Below, in pieces: positions 17,051 to 27,800 of a DNA stretch of 56,070 bases. Position 1 is the stretch's first letter, and each line of letters begins with the position of its first letter. The notes under the pieces are model-generated. The model made no database searches and had not been told where the DNA came from. It saw only the letters and a program-made list of their open reading frames with translations. Location of the stretch: positions 1 to 56,070 of the forward strand of contig DASYAE010000227.1 of assembly GCA_036501535.1 (NCBI GenBank), in the 5' to 3' direction. A program made the translations under genes and the position numbers. Source of the DNA: DASYAE01 sp036501535. Lineage in GTDB: Bacteria > Actinomycetota > Actinomycetes > Streptomycetales > Catenulisporaceae.

Positions 17051-17856
17051 TGCGGAACGTGGGCCGACGGGTCGAACAGGTAGCTGGTGCATGCGTGAGC
17101 CACCTCGTTGATCAACGTTGACCAGGACATCTCGTGCGCCTGCACGGGGAATCGATTGAACGTGGCGAAATCCATGAATGTCGAGAATGCGAGACGATAG
17201 CAGATGGCCAGGGACACGTCACGGCCCTCTCCGGCCGGGGCGTGGGCAGCGATGGTCTCGATGAAGCGCCGTCGCACGTCCGCCATGACGAGTGCGCCGT
17301 GCTCACCGAGGCCTTTGATCTTGCTGGAGTTCAAGATCATCGCGCCGTTGAGGGCACCGCGCACGGCGAACAGCTCGCCGAGGTCGGTGACGGCTTGGCG
17401 AACGGCGCTGCGCGGGTCAGACGGAAGCTCGATGGCGGTTGCGGCGGGATTGTCTGCGTCATCCGTCTCCGGCGGGCCGTTGTCGGGCAGCGGGAACAGG
17501 GCCTTGGCATGTGCGGCGAGTTCGGCGATGTGCGCCTCGTGAACGGCGATGAAGACCCCGTCCTTGTCGCCGAAGCGCCGGTAGATCGAACCCACCGACA
17601 CTCCGGCGCGCTGGACGATCGCCTCGGTGGTGAACCCGTCCCAGCCCTCGTGTTCGAGCAGATCGCGGGCGGCCTCGAGGATGCGCTGCAGCGTGGCGAG
17701 GCTGCGGGCCTGCTGCGGGGCCGGGGCGTTGCCGCTGGACGGGGTACCGCCCGCCCCGCCCGCCGTGCTGGAGCGACGGCCTCGGGGTGAACGTGACCTC
17801 TGGGCCGAACGTGGGCGACTCCACGGCTTCCACCACGATGATCGCGCTCGGCTCAT
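17047..17856 (-). CDS. TetR-family regulator with a displaced 5' end
   Basis: The conserved part starts near LATLQRILEAARDLLEHEGW and has the helix-turn-helix TEAIVQRAGVSVGSIYRRFG, then a helical ligand domain ending HACTSYLFDPSAHVPQ. The only in-frame start codon upstream is ATG 17856. It lies in sequence that on the other strand encodes a GH3 remnant, and the first 45 or so residues are Arg/Ser-rich antisense-like sequence. The native start was probably lost at a junction near 17760. The gene is coupled to the broken MFS gene (GTGA overlap) and presumably controlled it. Whether it is still expressed is uncertain. Confidence 0.65.
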   Translation of the reverse strand: MSRARSSWWKPWSRPRSAQRSRSPRGRRSSTAGGAGGTPSSGNAPAPQQARSLATLQRILEAARDLLEHEGWDGFTTEAIVQRAGVSVGSIYRRFGDKDGVFIAVHEAHIAELAAHAKALFPLPDNGPPETDDADNPAATAIELPSDPRSAVRQAVTDLGELFAVRGALNGAMILNSSKIKGLGEHGALVMADVRRRFIETIAAHAPAGEGRDVSLAICYRLAFSTFMDFATFNRFPVQAHEMSWSTLINEVAHACTSYLFDPSAHVPQ

Positions 17857-19132
17857 CCTTTGACCTGCAACTGGCCAACGACTGGGGCCAGGTCGAGGGC
17901 GCCGAGGGCCGCGCGCTGATGGCCACCGGCCTGCTCGGTCCCCAGGCCGACACCGACATCTACCTCAACTGGGGCCGCGGCCTCGACACGCCCGGCGAGG
18001 ACCCGCTGGTCAACAGCGAGATCAGCGCCGCGCAGATCAACGGTATCCAGGGCCAGGGCCTGATGTCCCAGGTCAAGCACTTCACCGCGAACAACGGCCA
18101 GGGCGACCAGATCCCGACCACGGTCCAGGACCAGGCGCTGCACCAGATGCTGCTGCCCGACTACGAGACCAGCCTCGTGCAGGGCGGCGCGTCGGCCGTC
18201 ATGTGCTCCTACCAGATCTACCAGGACACCGGCACCGGCGTGCCCTCCAGCGGCGTGCCCACCCTCTACGAGACCAGCCCCTACGCCGAGGGAGCCTCCT
18301 CGCCGACGACCTGGCCGCTCGACGAGATGCACGACGCCTGCGAGCAGCCGCTGACGATGACCTACGTGCTGCGCGACATGTGGGGCAGCAAGGCCCTGAT
18401 CGGCCCGGACTACGGCGCCGTGCACAGCGCCGGCTCCATCCTGCAGGGCCTTGACATGGAGCCGGGGTCGAGCTTCTTCGGCACCACCGACCTGACCACG
18501 ACCGACCCGACCGGCGACACGTGCGCCGACGCCTCGGGCAACGCAGAGTCCTGCACCACGGCCGACGCCGTGCACGTGGCCGGGATCCCCGGCACCGACT
18601 GCGGCACCGACGGATGCTCGGTGGCCGAGGCGGTGCTCAGCGGCTCGCTGCCGGTCTCGGTCTTCAACCAGTCCCTGGCTCAGATCCTCTACCAGGAGGA
18701 GCGCTTCGACCTGCTGGGCTGCGACGCCAACACCGTCGACTGCAGCAACACCGGCGGCGTGGACGGCGATCGCACCGGCACCGCCGCCCTGCCGACCGGC
18801 TCGAGCAGCGGCCCGGTGGCGCTGGGCACCAAGGACGGCGACGCCGCGGTGGTGGAGAAGGAGGCCGAGGAGGGCGCCGTCCTGCTCAAGAACAGCGACA
18901 GTACCCTGCCGATCACCTCGACGTGCACGACGACGCCAAGGCGGCGCCGGTCTCGATCGGCACCTGCGGCGCGGTCACCGTCGGCGGAAAGGCGACGTTC
19001 ACCGACAACGCCTCCACCGCCAACGTGATCACGGACACGACGATCCACGGCGTCCTGTCCTGCACCGGAAACGGCGGGATCGCCGCCACCGACGACACGG
19101 CGAAGAGCGCCAAGGGCCAGTGCACCGCATAG
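17766..19132 (+). pseudogene. Glycoside hydrolase family 3 remnant
   Basis: GH3 similarity begins abruptly at CWSDGLGVNV (about 17766) with no start codon or signal peptide. It continues through YLNWGRGLDTPGEDPLV, VKHFTANNGQ, SAVMCSYQIYQ and the nucleophile motif GPDYGAVHS, to AVLLKNSDSTLPIT near 18920. That is the N-terminal (beta/alpha) domain. The GH3 C-terminal domain is missing. At about 18920-18945 the frame changes and a short cysteine-containing tail (GAVTVGGKATFTDN to KSAKGQCTA) ends at 19132; similar tails occur at the ends of secreted actinobacterial proteins. So it has lost its 5' end, an internal part and its frame. Family members are beta-glucosidases or beta-xylosidases. Confidence 0.75.
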
Positions 19133-19179
19133 GCCGCTGACCCGGTCGACCAGCCGTCCCGCCAGAGCCGAAGGGATCC

Positions 19180-20340
19180 ATGACCATGCACCACCGCATC
19201 CGCACTCGGGCCGCGGCGGTCGCGCTGGCCTGCGCAGGCGCGGCCACGCTGGTGTCCGCGTGCAGCTCGGGCGCCGCCGCGACGCCGGCCGGGCCCGGCG
19301 CGAATGTCAAGACCGTCTCGTTCCAACAGGTGCAGAACGAGATCGGCGCGCTGTACCGCGCCGACGCGTCCATCACCGCGTTCAAGGTCGACGACGTGCA
19401 ATACAGCACCTCCTCGCGCGACAAGGTGCTCGGGGTGTGCCGCAACGGCGCCGCCGCCTCGGACGAGGACGCGCTCGAGTCGGCGAAGGTGATGGCCTGC
19501 GCGCCGCTGATCTATTACTACTACAGCTTCGGGACCGAGCACTCGGCCGACGACTCGCTGACCGTCGCCGACGATCTCTACGACTACGCCGTCACCCAGA
19601 TCACCGGCCCGTTCAACGCCCAACAGACCATCGACCAGCTCCTGCGCAGCTGGGGCGTCCCGGTCGCCTCCGGCGCCAGTGCGACCCCCTCGCCCCTGGG
19701 CACCGAAGGCATCGAATCCGGGCTGCTCGCCGACGCGCGCACGGCGATGAACGACAGCGCCGGCGTGCACATGGTGATCACCTCGGCAACGACATCCGGA
19801 ACGACGACGAGCACGCGCACCGCCGTCATGGACAGCGGCGCGACCAGCGCCGTGGAGACGCTGACCGACGGCACGGCCACCGGCCACCCCGTGGTCACCT
19901 CCGCCGATGCGTATTTCTCGGGGGACTCCGCGGGCCTCGGCGAGTTCTTCGGCATGTCGGCCCAGGATGTCGCCCGTATCGGGACCGCCTGGGTGTCCAT
20001 GGCTTCCGGCACCAGCCAGTACACGAACTTCTCCGCCGGCAGCCTGATCGCCTCGATCCCCTCGACCCTGATGCCGTCCACCGACGCCGTCACACTCACC
20101 GACGCCACCGACAGCGGCCGCCCGGTCTACCGCCTGGCCTGGACGTCCTTCGGCTCCGACGCGAGCGCCGTCATCAAACGCACGCTCGACCTGGACGCCT
20201 CCGGCCAGCACCTGCCCGTCAGCGAGACCTCGACATCGACCGGCGCCACGCAGACGGTCGCCTTCAGCGCCTGGGGCACCGCGGTCGACCCCGCCGTGCC
20301 CGACCAGACACTCACCTTCAGCCAAGCCACCGCGAGCTGA
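19180..20340 (+). CDS. Secreted lipoprotein of unknown function
   Basis: 386 residues. The signal peptide and lipobox (VSAC, acylated Cys28) mark it as an exported lipoprotein. AAGGGAT precedes ATG 19180, 47 bases after the GH3 remnant. The mature part is Thr/Ser-rich with a segment DATDSGRPVYRLAWTSFGSD near residue 310 and an even beta-rich look, faintly reminiscent of LppX/LprG-type lipoproteins. I would not assign it. A strong terminator follows. Confidence 0.75.
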   Translation: MTMHHRIRTRAAAVALACAGAATLVSACSSGAAATPAGPGANVKTVSFQQVQNEIGALYRADASITAFKVDDVQYSTSSRDKVLGVCRNGAAASDEDALESAKVMACAPLIYYYYSFGTEHSADDSLTVADDLYDYAVTQITGPFNAQQTIDQLLRSWGVPVASGASATPSPLGTEGIESGLLADARTAMNDSAGVHMVITSATTSGTTTSTRTAVMDSGATSAVETLTDGTATGHPVVTSADAYFSGDSAGLGEFFGMSAQDVARIGTAWVSMASGTSQYTNFSAGSLIASIPSTLMPSTDAVTLTDATDSGRPVYRLAWTSFGSDASAVIKRTLDLDASGQHLPVSETSTSTGATQTVAFSAWGTAVDPAVPDQTLTFSQATAS

Positions 20341-20345
20341 CGTGA

Positions 20346-20381
20346 ATCGGGGCCCGTCCGAACCTGCGGACGGGCCCCGAT
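20346..20381. terminator. Bidirectional terminator between convergent genes
   Basis: Perfect 15-base stem (20346-20360 with 20367-20381) around a 6-base loop, placed between the lipoprotein stop at 20340 and the GH92 stop at 20392. It can serve both strands. Confidence 0.85.
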
Positions 20382-20391
20382 CGGATTGGTG

Positions 20392-23300
20392 TCAGCCGAC
20401 CGAGATGGCGAACACGTGCAGTTCGCCCGAGCTGACCTGGCTGGGCAGGGTGATGCTCGCCACCGTCTTGCCGGACTGCAGGGCGACGGTCGAGGTGAAC
20501 AGATAGGTCGGGTTGATCTGCGAACTGCCGCCGGACGTGTTGCGGTAGCCGAGGGTCGCGGCGACGGACGCACCGGCCGGCAAGTTGTTCGCCGAGGTCC
20601 AGTCGCCGAAACCGACGGTGGCCTGTTGGGTGGTGCCGTCGGTGTAGGTGATCGTCGCAGTGCCCTGGGACGGTCCGTAGGTGGCGGTGCCGAGCAGACC
20701 GAGCGAGGTGTCCCCGGCTTGGCCGGCCAGCGCGATGGTCTGGCCGGAGGCGACCACGTTGTCCGGCTGGCCGCTCGCGGCGCTCGGCCAGGTGTAGCCG
20801 AGGCCGTTCGCGGTCACCGCCGAGCCGGGGGTGATCCCGGCCTTCACGAGTGCCTCGGCGGACAGGCTGTTGCCGATGCCGTCGAGGTTCGCCGCGCCCT
20901 GGTCGGAGTCGTCGGAGATCCCGGCGTTGTTGAAGTAGGGAGTGATGTCGCCGGGCGTGATGACGGTCAGATCGACGGTCACCGGGGAGAGCGTGACGCC
21001 GTTCTCGGTGAGCTGGAAGGTCATCGGGTATCCGCCGTCGGACTGCGGGGCGGTGAGTGTGACGGAGGCCTTGCCCGTGCCGTCGGCGGGCAGCGTGAAT
21101 GAGCCTGACGTCGCCGAGATCCCGACGCCGCCGGGCACCTGCGCCGTCCACTTCACCTGCGCGGCCTTGCCGGTCAGGGACTGCGCGCCGAGGGTGACGG
21201 TGGTGGGTGCGCCCGGGTCGACGGTCAGTCCGGCCGAGGTGGCGGCGTTCTCCGGCTCCACGAACGAGACCGCCGGTGTCGTCTGCTGCACCATCAGCTG
21301 GACCTCGGAGAGCGTCGTCGTGGCCGCGCCGCTGTTGCCGGTGACCACGATCCGGTAGTCCTGGAACGCCTGCGGATGCGCGACCGTGTAGTCGTCGGTC
21401 TGCTGCCGGCTGGCGAACGACTGGCCGGTGCGCATGTCGAGCGTCGTCCACTTGGCGCCGTCGTTCGAGCCCTGCAACTGCCAGGCCGCGGGGTCGCCGG
21501 CGACGCTGCCCGAGGTCAGCGTGTAGGCGGAGATCTTCTCCGGCGCTGCGAACCGATACGAGATCGTCGGCGTGGTGGAGCCGAACGTCACCTGGGTCGA
21601 CGACGTGTTGTCGAAGAGGGCTGAGACGTCTGTGCCGCCGCTGCCGGTGGCCGTCCCGATGCCCGGTCCGGTGACGTCCTGCAGCTGAGTTACGCCGTTC
21701 GACGCGGCGGAGCCTGCGGCGGCCCCGGCCGCGCTACCCCAGTTCGAGGGCTTGGGGCCCATGGCGAACTGGAGGTTCGCGCCCTGCTCGAGCTCGGCGA
21801 TGGGGATGGTCGTGCTCTGCGTCGGGTGGCCGTCGAGATCGAGCGACTGGACGTAGACGTTGCTCGTGCTGTTGTTCCGAGCATCGATCTGGATGGAACG
21901 GCCGTTCTCCAAGTGGATCGTCGCGCTCTGGTACAGCGGCGAGGACACCGCGTATTGCGTCGCGCCGGTCCCGACGGCAGCCGGGTAGAGGCCGAGTGCG
22001 CTGAAGACGTACCAGGACGACAGGGCGCCGTTGTCCTCGTCGCCGGGATAGCCCTGGCCGATCTCGCTGCCGGTGAAGTCGCGGGCCAGAGCCTCGCGCA
22101 CGATGCTCTGGGCCTTGTACGGCTCCGAGGTGTAGTCGTACAGGAACGGGATGCCGAATCCCGGCTCGTCGCTCAGGTCCCACTCCCCCTCGTCGTTCGT
22201 GGCGGCCTCGACCATCTCGTGGATGGCGTTCGCGCCGCCGTACGAGCCGCCGTACTGCGCGGTCTCGTGCGTGCCGAAGAACTGGTCGAGCTTGTCGGCC
22301 AGGCCGGCCTGGCCGCCGTAGACATCGGCGAGCCCTGCGATGTTCTGCGGCGCGTAGAGCGAGTAGGTCCAGCCGTCGCCCTCCATGTACTCGTTGCCCC
22401 ACACGCGCGGGTCGTACTGGGACGCGGACTGCGCCCAGGCTCCGGCCGCGTCGCGTCCCTCGAAGAACCCGACGACCGGGTTGTAGGTCTGCAGGAAGTT
22501 CTGCGCCTCGTCGCCGAAGAACGTCGCGTCGGCCTGATACTGCGCGCGGGCGGCGGCGCTCGTGCCGGAGCTGTTCGCGAGGGCGCCGGCCAGCGCGGAG
22601 ATGCCGGAGTCGTCGACGCCGGCGTCCAGCGACCAGTCCACGCTCGACGTGCCCGCGTCGGTCGGCGAGTAGCCGAGGAACTGTGCTTGGGCCAAACCCT
22701 GCTGGCCGACCGCGCCGGAGGGCGAGACCACCATCGCGTCCTTCTTCATCGCCTGATATGCCTCGCCGACGTCGAAGTCCCGCACGCCGTCCAGGTACGC
22801 GTCGGCGATGGCTACATCCGCGTCGGTGCCAGGGGTCGAACCCGCGTAACCGGGTGCGGACCAGCGGTTGAGCCAGCCCCCGTCCCGGTACTGGTTGACG
22901 AAGCCCTGGATCATGTGGCCGGTCAGCGTTGGATAGAGCAGCGCGTCGAGCGGCCACTCGGTCCGATAGGTGTCCCAGAACCCTACGTTGACGTACATGT
23001 ATCCCGGTTCGATCGCGAGCCCGGTCTGCGTGGCCGTGCTCGGCCCTGTGGCGGGCGCCGTCGGGCTCGCGTACTGGTAGACCGGATCGGCGGCCGTGCC
23101 GGTGTTCTCGTACGCCTCGTCGGGATACATGTTCAGCCGGTAGAGGCTCGAGTAGAGCGAGATCTTCTGGTCGAGGGTCGCGCCCTTGACGGTGATCACA
23201 CCGAGCGTCTTGTCCCAGGTAGCGAGTGCGTTCGCCTCCACCGAGCCGAATGTGCCGCGGCTGCCGATCTCCAGCGCGAGGTTCTTCTGCGCCTGCGCGA

Positions 23301-24786
23301 GGCTGATGTACGAGGTCGCGATCTGCATGGTGACGACCTTGGAGCCGCTCGTGTCGAACTGGTAGTAGCCCGTGACGTCGTTCCCGCCACAGGCGCTGTT
23401 CGCGCAGCCGCCGGAGGCGACCATGCCGCTGCCGGTGACCGGCTGGCTGAAGGTCGCGTAGAAGTACATCGGGCCGTCGCCCGGGGCGCCGAAGAACCCG
23501 GCGGAGTCGGAGTACCCGGAGATGGAGTCGCCGGAGGGGTCGAGCACGACTGACCCGCTGTCGGTCATGTTGTCGAAGACGAGGTTGGAGGTGTCGCCGG
23601 TGAAGGTGAAGCGCATGACCGCCGCGTGGTCGGTCGGGGTCATCTCGGCGCGGATGCCGTCGGTGAAGGTGACGCCGTAGTAGTACGGCTTCGCGGTCTC
23701 CTGGTCGTGCGAGAACGTCAGCTCGCGGCCGGTGCGCGACATGTCCGGTGCGGCGCCGCTCGTTCCGGCTCCCGGCATGACCTGGAAGACGTCGCGGTCG
23801 TTGATCCAGGTGCTCGGTTCGTGGTCGATGGCCAGGGCCTGGAGCTCGGAGAGGTTCTGCGCGGTGTTGTCGGTGGAGTAGTTGTAGACCCAGCTGGTGG
23901 ATCCGGCGTCGGTCTCCGGGGTCAGGAAGTTGAAGCCGTGCGGCACGGCGGTGGCCGGGACGTCGCTGCCGCGCGAGTACGAGCCGTTCGACTGGGTGCC
24001 CCGGGTCGTCGAGACGTAGTCGGCGAGGTGCGCGTAGTTCGAGGGCGGAGCGGGGGCGAGGCTCAGGTCGTCGATCCATCCCTGGAAGGGTCCTGATGTG
24101 CCGTCGTGTGCGTAGTCGACCAGGATGCGCGTGACGGTCTTGCCCGCGGCGACCGAGCCGAGATCGGCGCTGACCCGGTTCCACTGGTCCGGGTACAGGT
24201 CGCCGGCCGCGCCCTGCGCCTGCGCCGTGAGGCCGAATCCGTTCTGGTCGACGGCGCCGAGCTCGTTCAGGTACGTGCCGTCGCTGAAGGCCAGGTCGAT
24301 CGCGACGTACGTGCTCGGGTCGGGGATGCCGGCGCCGAGATCCTGGTTCATCAGCTGCGGGAAGATCTCGTACGACAACTGCGTCTGCGCGGTGACGTGG
24401 ATGTCGGCGCTGAAGACCTTGTCCTTGCACGACGCGCCGCCGGAGCCGGTCTGGTAACCCGCGTAGCCGAATGCCTTGACGCCGGTGAATCCCACATCCG
24501 GCTTAGCCGTGTAGGCCGTGCTCGGTCCGGATCCGACCGTGGTGGCCAGGCCCGCCGCAGCGCCGGACGCATCGGACTGGACCACGCCGGAACACTTCGG
24601 CGCGCCGCTGTCCACGGTGCTGGTCCAGGTCGGCTGCGGCTGCCCGGTCTCGAACGAAGTGCTGAACGAGTTCGACGCGGCCACGCCCCCGCTCGCGTAA
24701 ACCGGCGCCGGCGCCGAGCCGAGTGCGAACACTGTGGCGGCCGCGGTCAGCAGTGCACTGATTCTGAACTTCCCCGTTGTGCTCAT
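20392..24786 (-). CDS. Secreted GH92 alpha-mannosidase with accessory modules
   Basis: 1,464 residues from ATG 24786 (GAGAG six bases upstream). A Sec signal ends near APVYASG. Approximate domains: galactose-binding-like module 40-255 (FSTSFETGQP to IDDLSLA), GH92 catalytic region 270-1010, F5/8C-like domain 1075-1180, Ig-like stretch 1185-1290, C-terminal module 1295-1460. The GH92 acid Glu is E802 in YMEGDGW, and the Asp pair is D916/D918 in PGDEDNG. GH92 enzymes are calcium-dependent exo-alpha-mannosidases acting on N-glycans or mannan. It lies 25 bases after the GH2 gene and is probably in its operon. The N- and C-terminal modules recur in the GH130 protein at 48508. Confidence 0.92.
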   Translation of the reverse strand: MSTTGKFRISALLTAAATVFALGSAPAPVYASGGVAASNSFSTSFETGQPQPTWTSTVDSGAPKCSGVVQSDASGAAAGLATTVGSGPSTAYTAKPDVGFTGVKAFGYAGYQTGSGGASCKDKVFSADIHVTAQTQLSYEIFPQLMNQDLGAGIPDPSTYVAIDLAFSDGTYLNELGAVDQNGFGLTAQAQGAAGDLYPDQWNRVSADLGSVAAGKTVTRILVDYAHDGTSGPFQGWIDDLSLAPAPPSNYAHLADYVSTTRGTQSNGSYSRGSDVPATAVPHGFNFLTPETDAGSTSWVYNYSTDNTAQNLSELQALAIDHEPSTWINDRDVFQVMPGAGTSGAAPDMSRTGRELTFSHDQETAKPYYYGVTFTDGIRAEMTPTDHAAVMRFTFTGDTSNLVFDNMTDSGSVVLDPSGDSISGYSDSAGFFGAPGDGPMYFYATFSQPVTGSGMVASGGCANSACGGNDVTGYYQFDTSGSKVVTMQIATSYISLAQAQKNLALEIGSRGTFGSVEANALATWDKTLGVITVKGATLDQKISLYSSLYRLNMYPDEAYENTGTAADPVYQYASPTAPATGPSTATQTGLAIEPGYMYVNVGFWDTYRTEWPLDALLYPTLTGHMIQGFVNQYRDGGWLNRWSAPGYAGSTPGTDADVAIADAYLDGVRDFDVGEAYQAMKKDAMVVSPSGAVGQQGLAQAQFLGYSPTDAGTSSVDWSLDAGVDDSGISALAGALANSSGTSAAARAQYQADATFFGDEAQNFLQTYNPVVGFFEGRDAAGAWAQSASQYDPRVWGNEYMEGDGWTYSLYAPQNIAGLADVYGGQAGLADKLDQFFGTHETAQYGGSYGGANAIHEMVEAATNDEGEWDLSDEPGFGIPFLYDYTSEPYKAQSIVREALARDFTGSEIGQGYPGDEDNGALSSWYVFSALGLYPAAVGTGATQYAVSSPLYQSATIHLENGRSIQIDARNNSTSNVYVQSLDLDGHPTQSTTIPIAELEQGANLQFAMGPKPSNWGSAAGAAAGSAASNGVTQLQDVTGPGIGTATGSGGTDVSALFDNTSSTQVTFGSTTPTISYRFAAPEKISAYTLTSGSVAGDPAAWQLQGSNDGAKWTTLDMRTGQSFASRQQTDDYTVAHPQAFQDYRIVVTGNSGAATTTLSEVQLMVQQTTPAVSFVEPENAATSAGLTVDPGAPTTVTLGAQSLTGKAAQVKWTAQVPGGVGISATSGSFTLPADGTGKASVTLTAPQSDGGYPMTFQLTENGVTLSPVTVDLTVITPGDITPYFNNAGISDDSDQGAANLDGIGNSLSAEALVKAGITPGSAVTANGLGYTWPSAASGQPDNVVASGQTIALAGQAGDTSLGLLGTATYGPSQGTATITYTDGTTQQATVGFGDWTSANNLPAGASVAATLGYRNTSGGSSQINPTYLFTSTVALQSGKTVASITLPSQVSSGELHVFAISVG

Positions 24787-24811
24787 GCTCATCTCTCGTT
24801 GTCTGTGTCGT

Positions 24812-27800
24812 CTATACGGTGCCTGCGGGAACGTTGTAGCCCTCGATCCACAGCGCCGGCGCGTGCCCGGACGGCAGGCCGCCCGACCAGCTGAGGCTGA
24901 GATCACGGCTTTCACCCGGCAGCAGCCAGAGGAAGTTGTCGCTGTAGCGCGTCGGAAGCACGCGGTCGCCGGTGCGTTCGTCACGCAGCGACAGACGGAG
25001 CATCGCGGCGACCGTCGAGCCCGTGTTGCGCAGCGTCACGCTCATCTCGCCGCCGCCGTTCCCCTTCGGCGCATGGTCGTACGAGGCCGCGATCCGCGTC
25101 GGGGCGAGCGAGTTGAGCGCCTGCATGTCGGTGTCCTGGTTGTAGCGCCAGTACGTGTTCTGCGACAGCAGCGTGCCGTGCGCGTCCTTCAGCTCGAGGC
25201 GCAGAAGGTGCAGCGAGGGCAGGTTGCTGCCGAAGGGGACGGTCATCGGGGAGGTCATGGCCGAGGCGGCCACGTTGACGGTGCTCTGCAGCGCGGAGGC
25301 GAGCTGGTTGCCGTTCAGGTCGTAGAGCCTGGCCACGGCTGTCGCGCCGGACAGCGCGGCGCTGGTGTGGTTGACCACGGCGATCGACCAGTCGTGCAGG
25401 TTGGCCTGGATGTGCTGCGGCTCGCAGCCCTTGCGCGAGCCGAAGTAGCTGCCGTTGACGTCGAGGTCGTAGTCATAGGTCTGCCACACCGTGCTGTGCC
25501 AGGCCGGGTTCGACATCCACAGCAGCACGCCGGTCGCGTTGTTCCACAGCCGGGAGTTCCAGGCCTCGAAGATGGCGCGCATGCTCTCGTAGTTGACGAA
25601 CTGGGCCTTGCGGGAGAACTCCTCGAGGCTGCTCGACGCGCCCAGCCGGTTGTCGATCGCGCCCTGGTAGGTCTGCGGGGCCTGGTTGCCCTGGGTGCAC
25701 CAGTCGTGCAGGAACCAGGGCCCTTCGATCGGCCAGCCGTCGTCGTCCGGTCCGACGAGGTTGCGCATGCTCTCCGCGACGGAGACGGTCGGGATGCCGA
25801 TCTCGCTGTGGAAACCGACGTTGCCGCCGGTCGCGTCGCCGGTGAAGTAGCCGGTCGGGTCGAGCCAGTAGTACGGGCCGTCGCCGGTGATGAAGCCGGC
25901 GTTCGAGTCGCTGCCGTAGAGCAGGCCGGTGGTGGAGGAGACCGCGGCGCGCAGGGCCGAGTCGATCGCCGCCGGCGGGTTGCCCTCGTTGCAGCCGAAC
26001 CAGACCGCGAGGCTCGGGTGCGCGCGGTAGCGCAGCAGCGTGTCCTGGGCGATGGCGAGGTAGACGGGGTGGTCGACCGGGTCGATCGAGAAGGCGTCCC
26101 AGAACTCGTTCCACACCAGCAGGCCGTTCGCGTCCGCGGCGGCGAAGAACTCCTCCCGGTCGCTGGAGCCGATCCAGTTGCGCACCATGGTGAAGTTCAT
26201 GTCGCGGTGCATGGCCATCACCGCGTCCATCCGGTCCGGCAGCATGCGGCGCAGCAGCTCGTCCCAGCCCCAGCTGCCGCCGCGGCAGAACACCGGCACG
26301 CCGTTGACGACGAACTTCAGCGGCGTCGGGCTGTTGTCGACGGCGATCACGTCGGTCCACGTGGCGTTGTCGTTCGAGACCTGGACCGTGAACGTCAGCG
26401 CATACGCCTGCTCCCACAGGATGTAGACCTGGTTGAAGGAGACCGCCGAGCCGAGGTCGACGGTGATCCACTGGTCGTCGGTGTAGTTCGAGGACCAGCG
26501 GGTGGCCGGATTGCCGTCGACCGCGTACTGCGGCTCGTCGTTGGTGTTGTCGATCGACGAGGCGGTGACGGTCTTGTCCAGCGCGAGGTCGGTGTCGGGC
26601 GCGGAGGTGTCGAACGCCGAGAGCGTCCACATCGAGATGCCCCAGCCGGTGGCCCGCGTGCCGCCCTGGATCCGGAGGTACCGCGCCTGCTGCGCGGCGA
26701 AGTCGACGGTCTGCGGCGCGGAGTCGGTGGTCAGGTCGACGGTGATCGGGATCTTGTACTCGTAGTCGATCTGCCGCATGCCGACGCGCACGGTCCGCTG
26801 GTCGCTCTGCGCGCCGCCGACCGCCGCGGTCAGCTCGAGGTCGTGCAGATTCGGCTCGCCGTAGCCGTTCGGCCACCATAGCGCCGGATTCCGTACGCGC
26901 AACTTCGAGAACGACGTCGGGCTGAACACGACGTCGGTGCTCTGGCCGCCCGCGATCGTCACCGTCTGCTTCACCGTGACGCCGGCGACGCTCGCCGTGA
27001 CGGTCACGCTCTGGCTGGACGACTCGACGTTGCTGACCGGCACGGTGATCGTCACCTCGGCGACCGAGGTGTCCGGCAGTGAGGGCAGCGCGGTGTCGAA
27101 GCGCGGATCGCCGATGACCGCGGCCCCGGTCGAGCGCAGCCGCACATGGTTCCAGATCCCTGATACGCGGTCGCGGACCGCCGGCATCCAGTCCCAGCCG
27201 GAGACCGCGAGGTAGGTCGGCGAGGAGAGGTTCATCTCGTCGGTGCCCGCGTCCGTGTAGGAGACTCCGGACGGTCCCTTGTCGCCCGGGCTGCCGGGGT
27301 AGGGCATCGGTGTGATCAGTACCGCGAGATTCTGCGGTCCGTGCGCCGCGAGGTTCGCGGTGACGTCGATCGAGGCGCGGGCGAAGGGGTGGACCACCTG
27401 GCCGACGTGCGTCCCGTTCAGCCAGATGTCGCCCTGGTGGTTGACGCCGTCGAACTCGAGCCAGATGTGCCGGCCGGGCGAGGCGTCGAAGCCCTCGGGG
27501 AGGCTGAATGGTCGCAGATACCACCACGCGTGGCGGGACAGTGCTTCCGGAACCTGCAAATTGTTCCAGCCGAACACCGGATCCGGCAGGTGGCCCTGCT
27601 CGACGAGCGAGGCCAGCACGGTGCCCGGCACGGTCGCCGGCACCCAGCCGCTGGTGTCGACCTCGGGCCCGGAGAGCACGGCCCCGTCGGTGCTGCCGGC
27701 CCAGTCGTCGAGCGTCAGCCGCCAGCCGGATTCGAGCGGGACCGTTCCGTCCGCGCCGAGTTCGAGGGCTGGCAGCGAGCCGTGCTGCACCGGCCACAGC

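Noticed and set aside
17104..17122. TTGATCAACGTTGACCA as a fourth LacI-type operator
   Set aside because: Inside the TetR coding end, not a perfect palindrome and not near a promoter.
21734..24430. 898-residue minus-strand frame inside GH92
   Set aside because: Arg-rich, overlaps GH92 on the same strand in another frame; GH92 motifs are all in the other frame.
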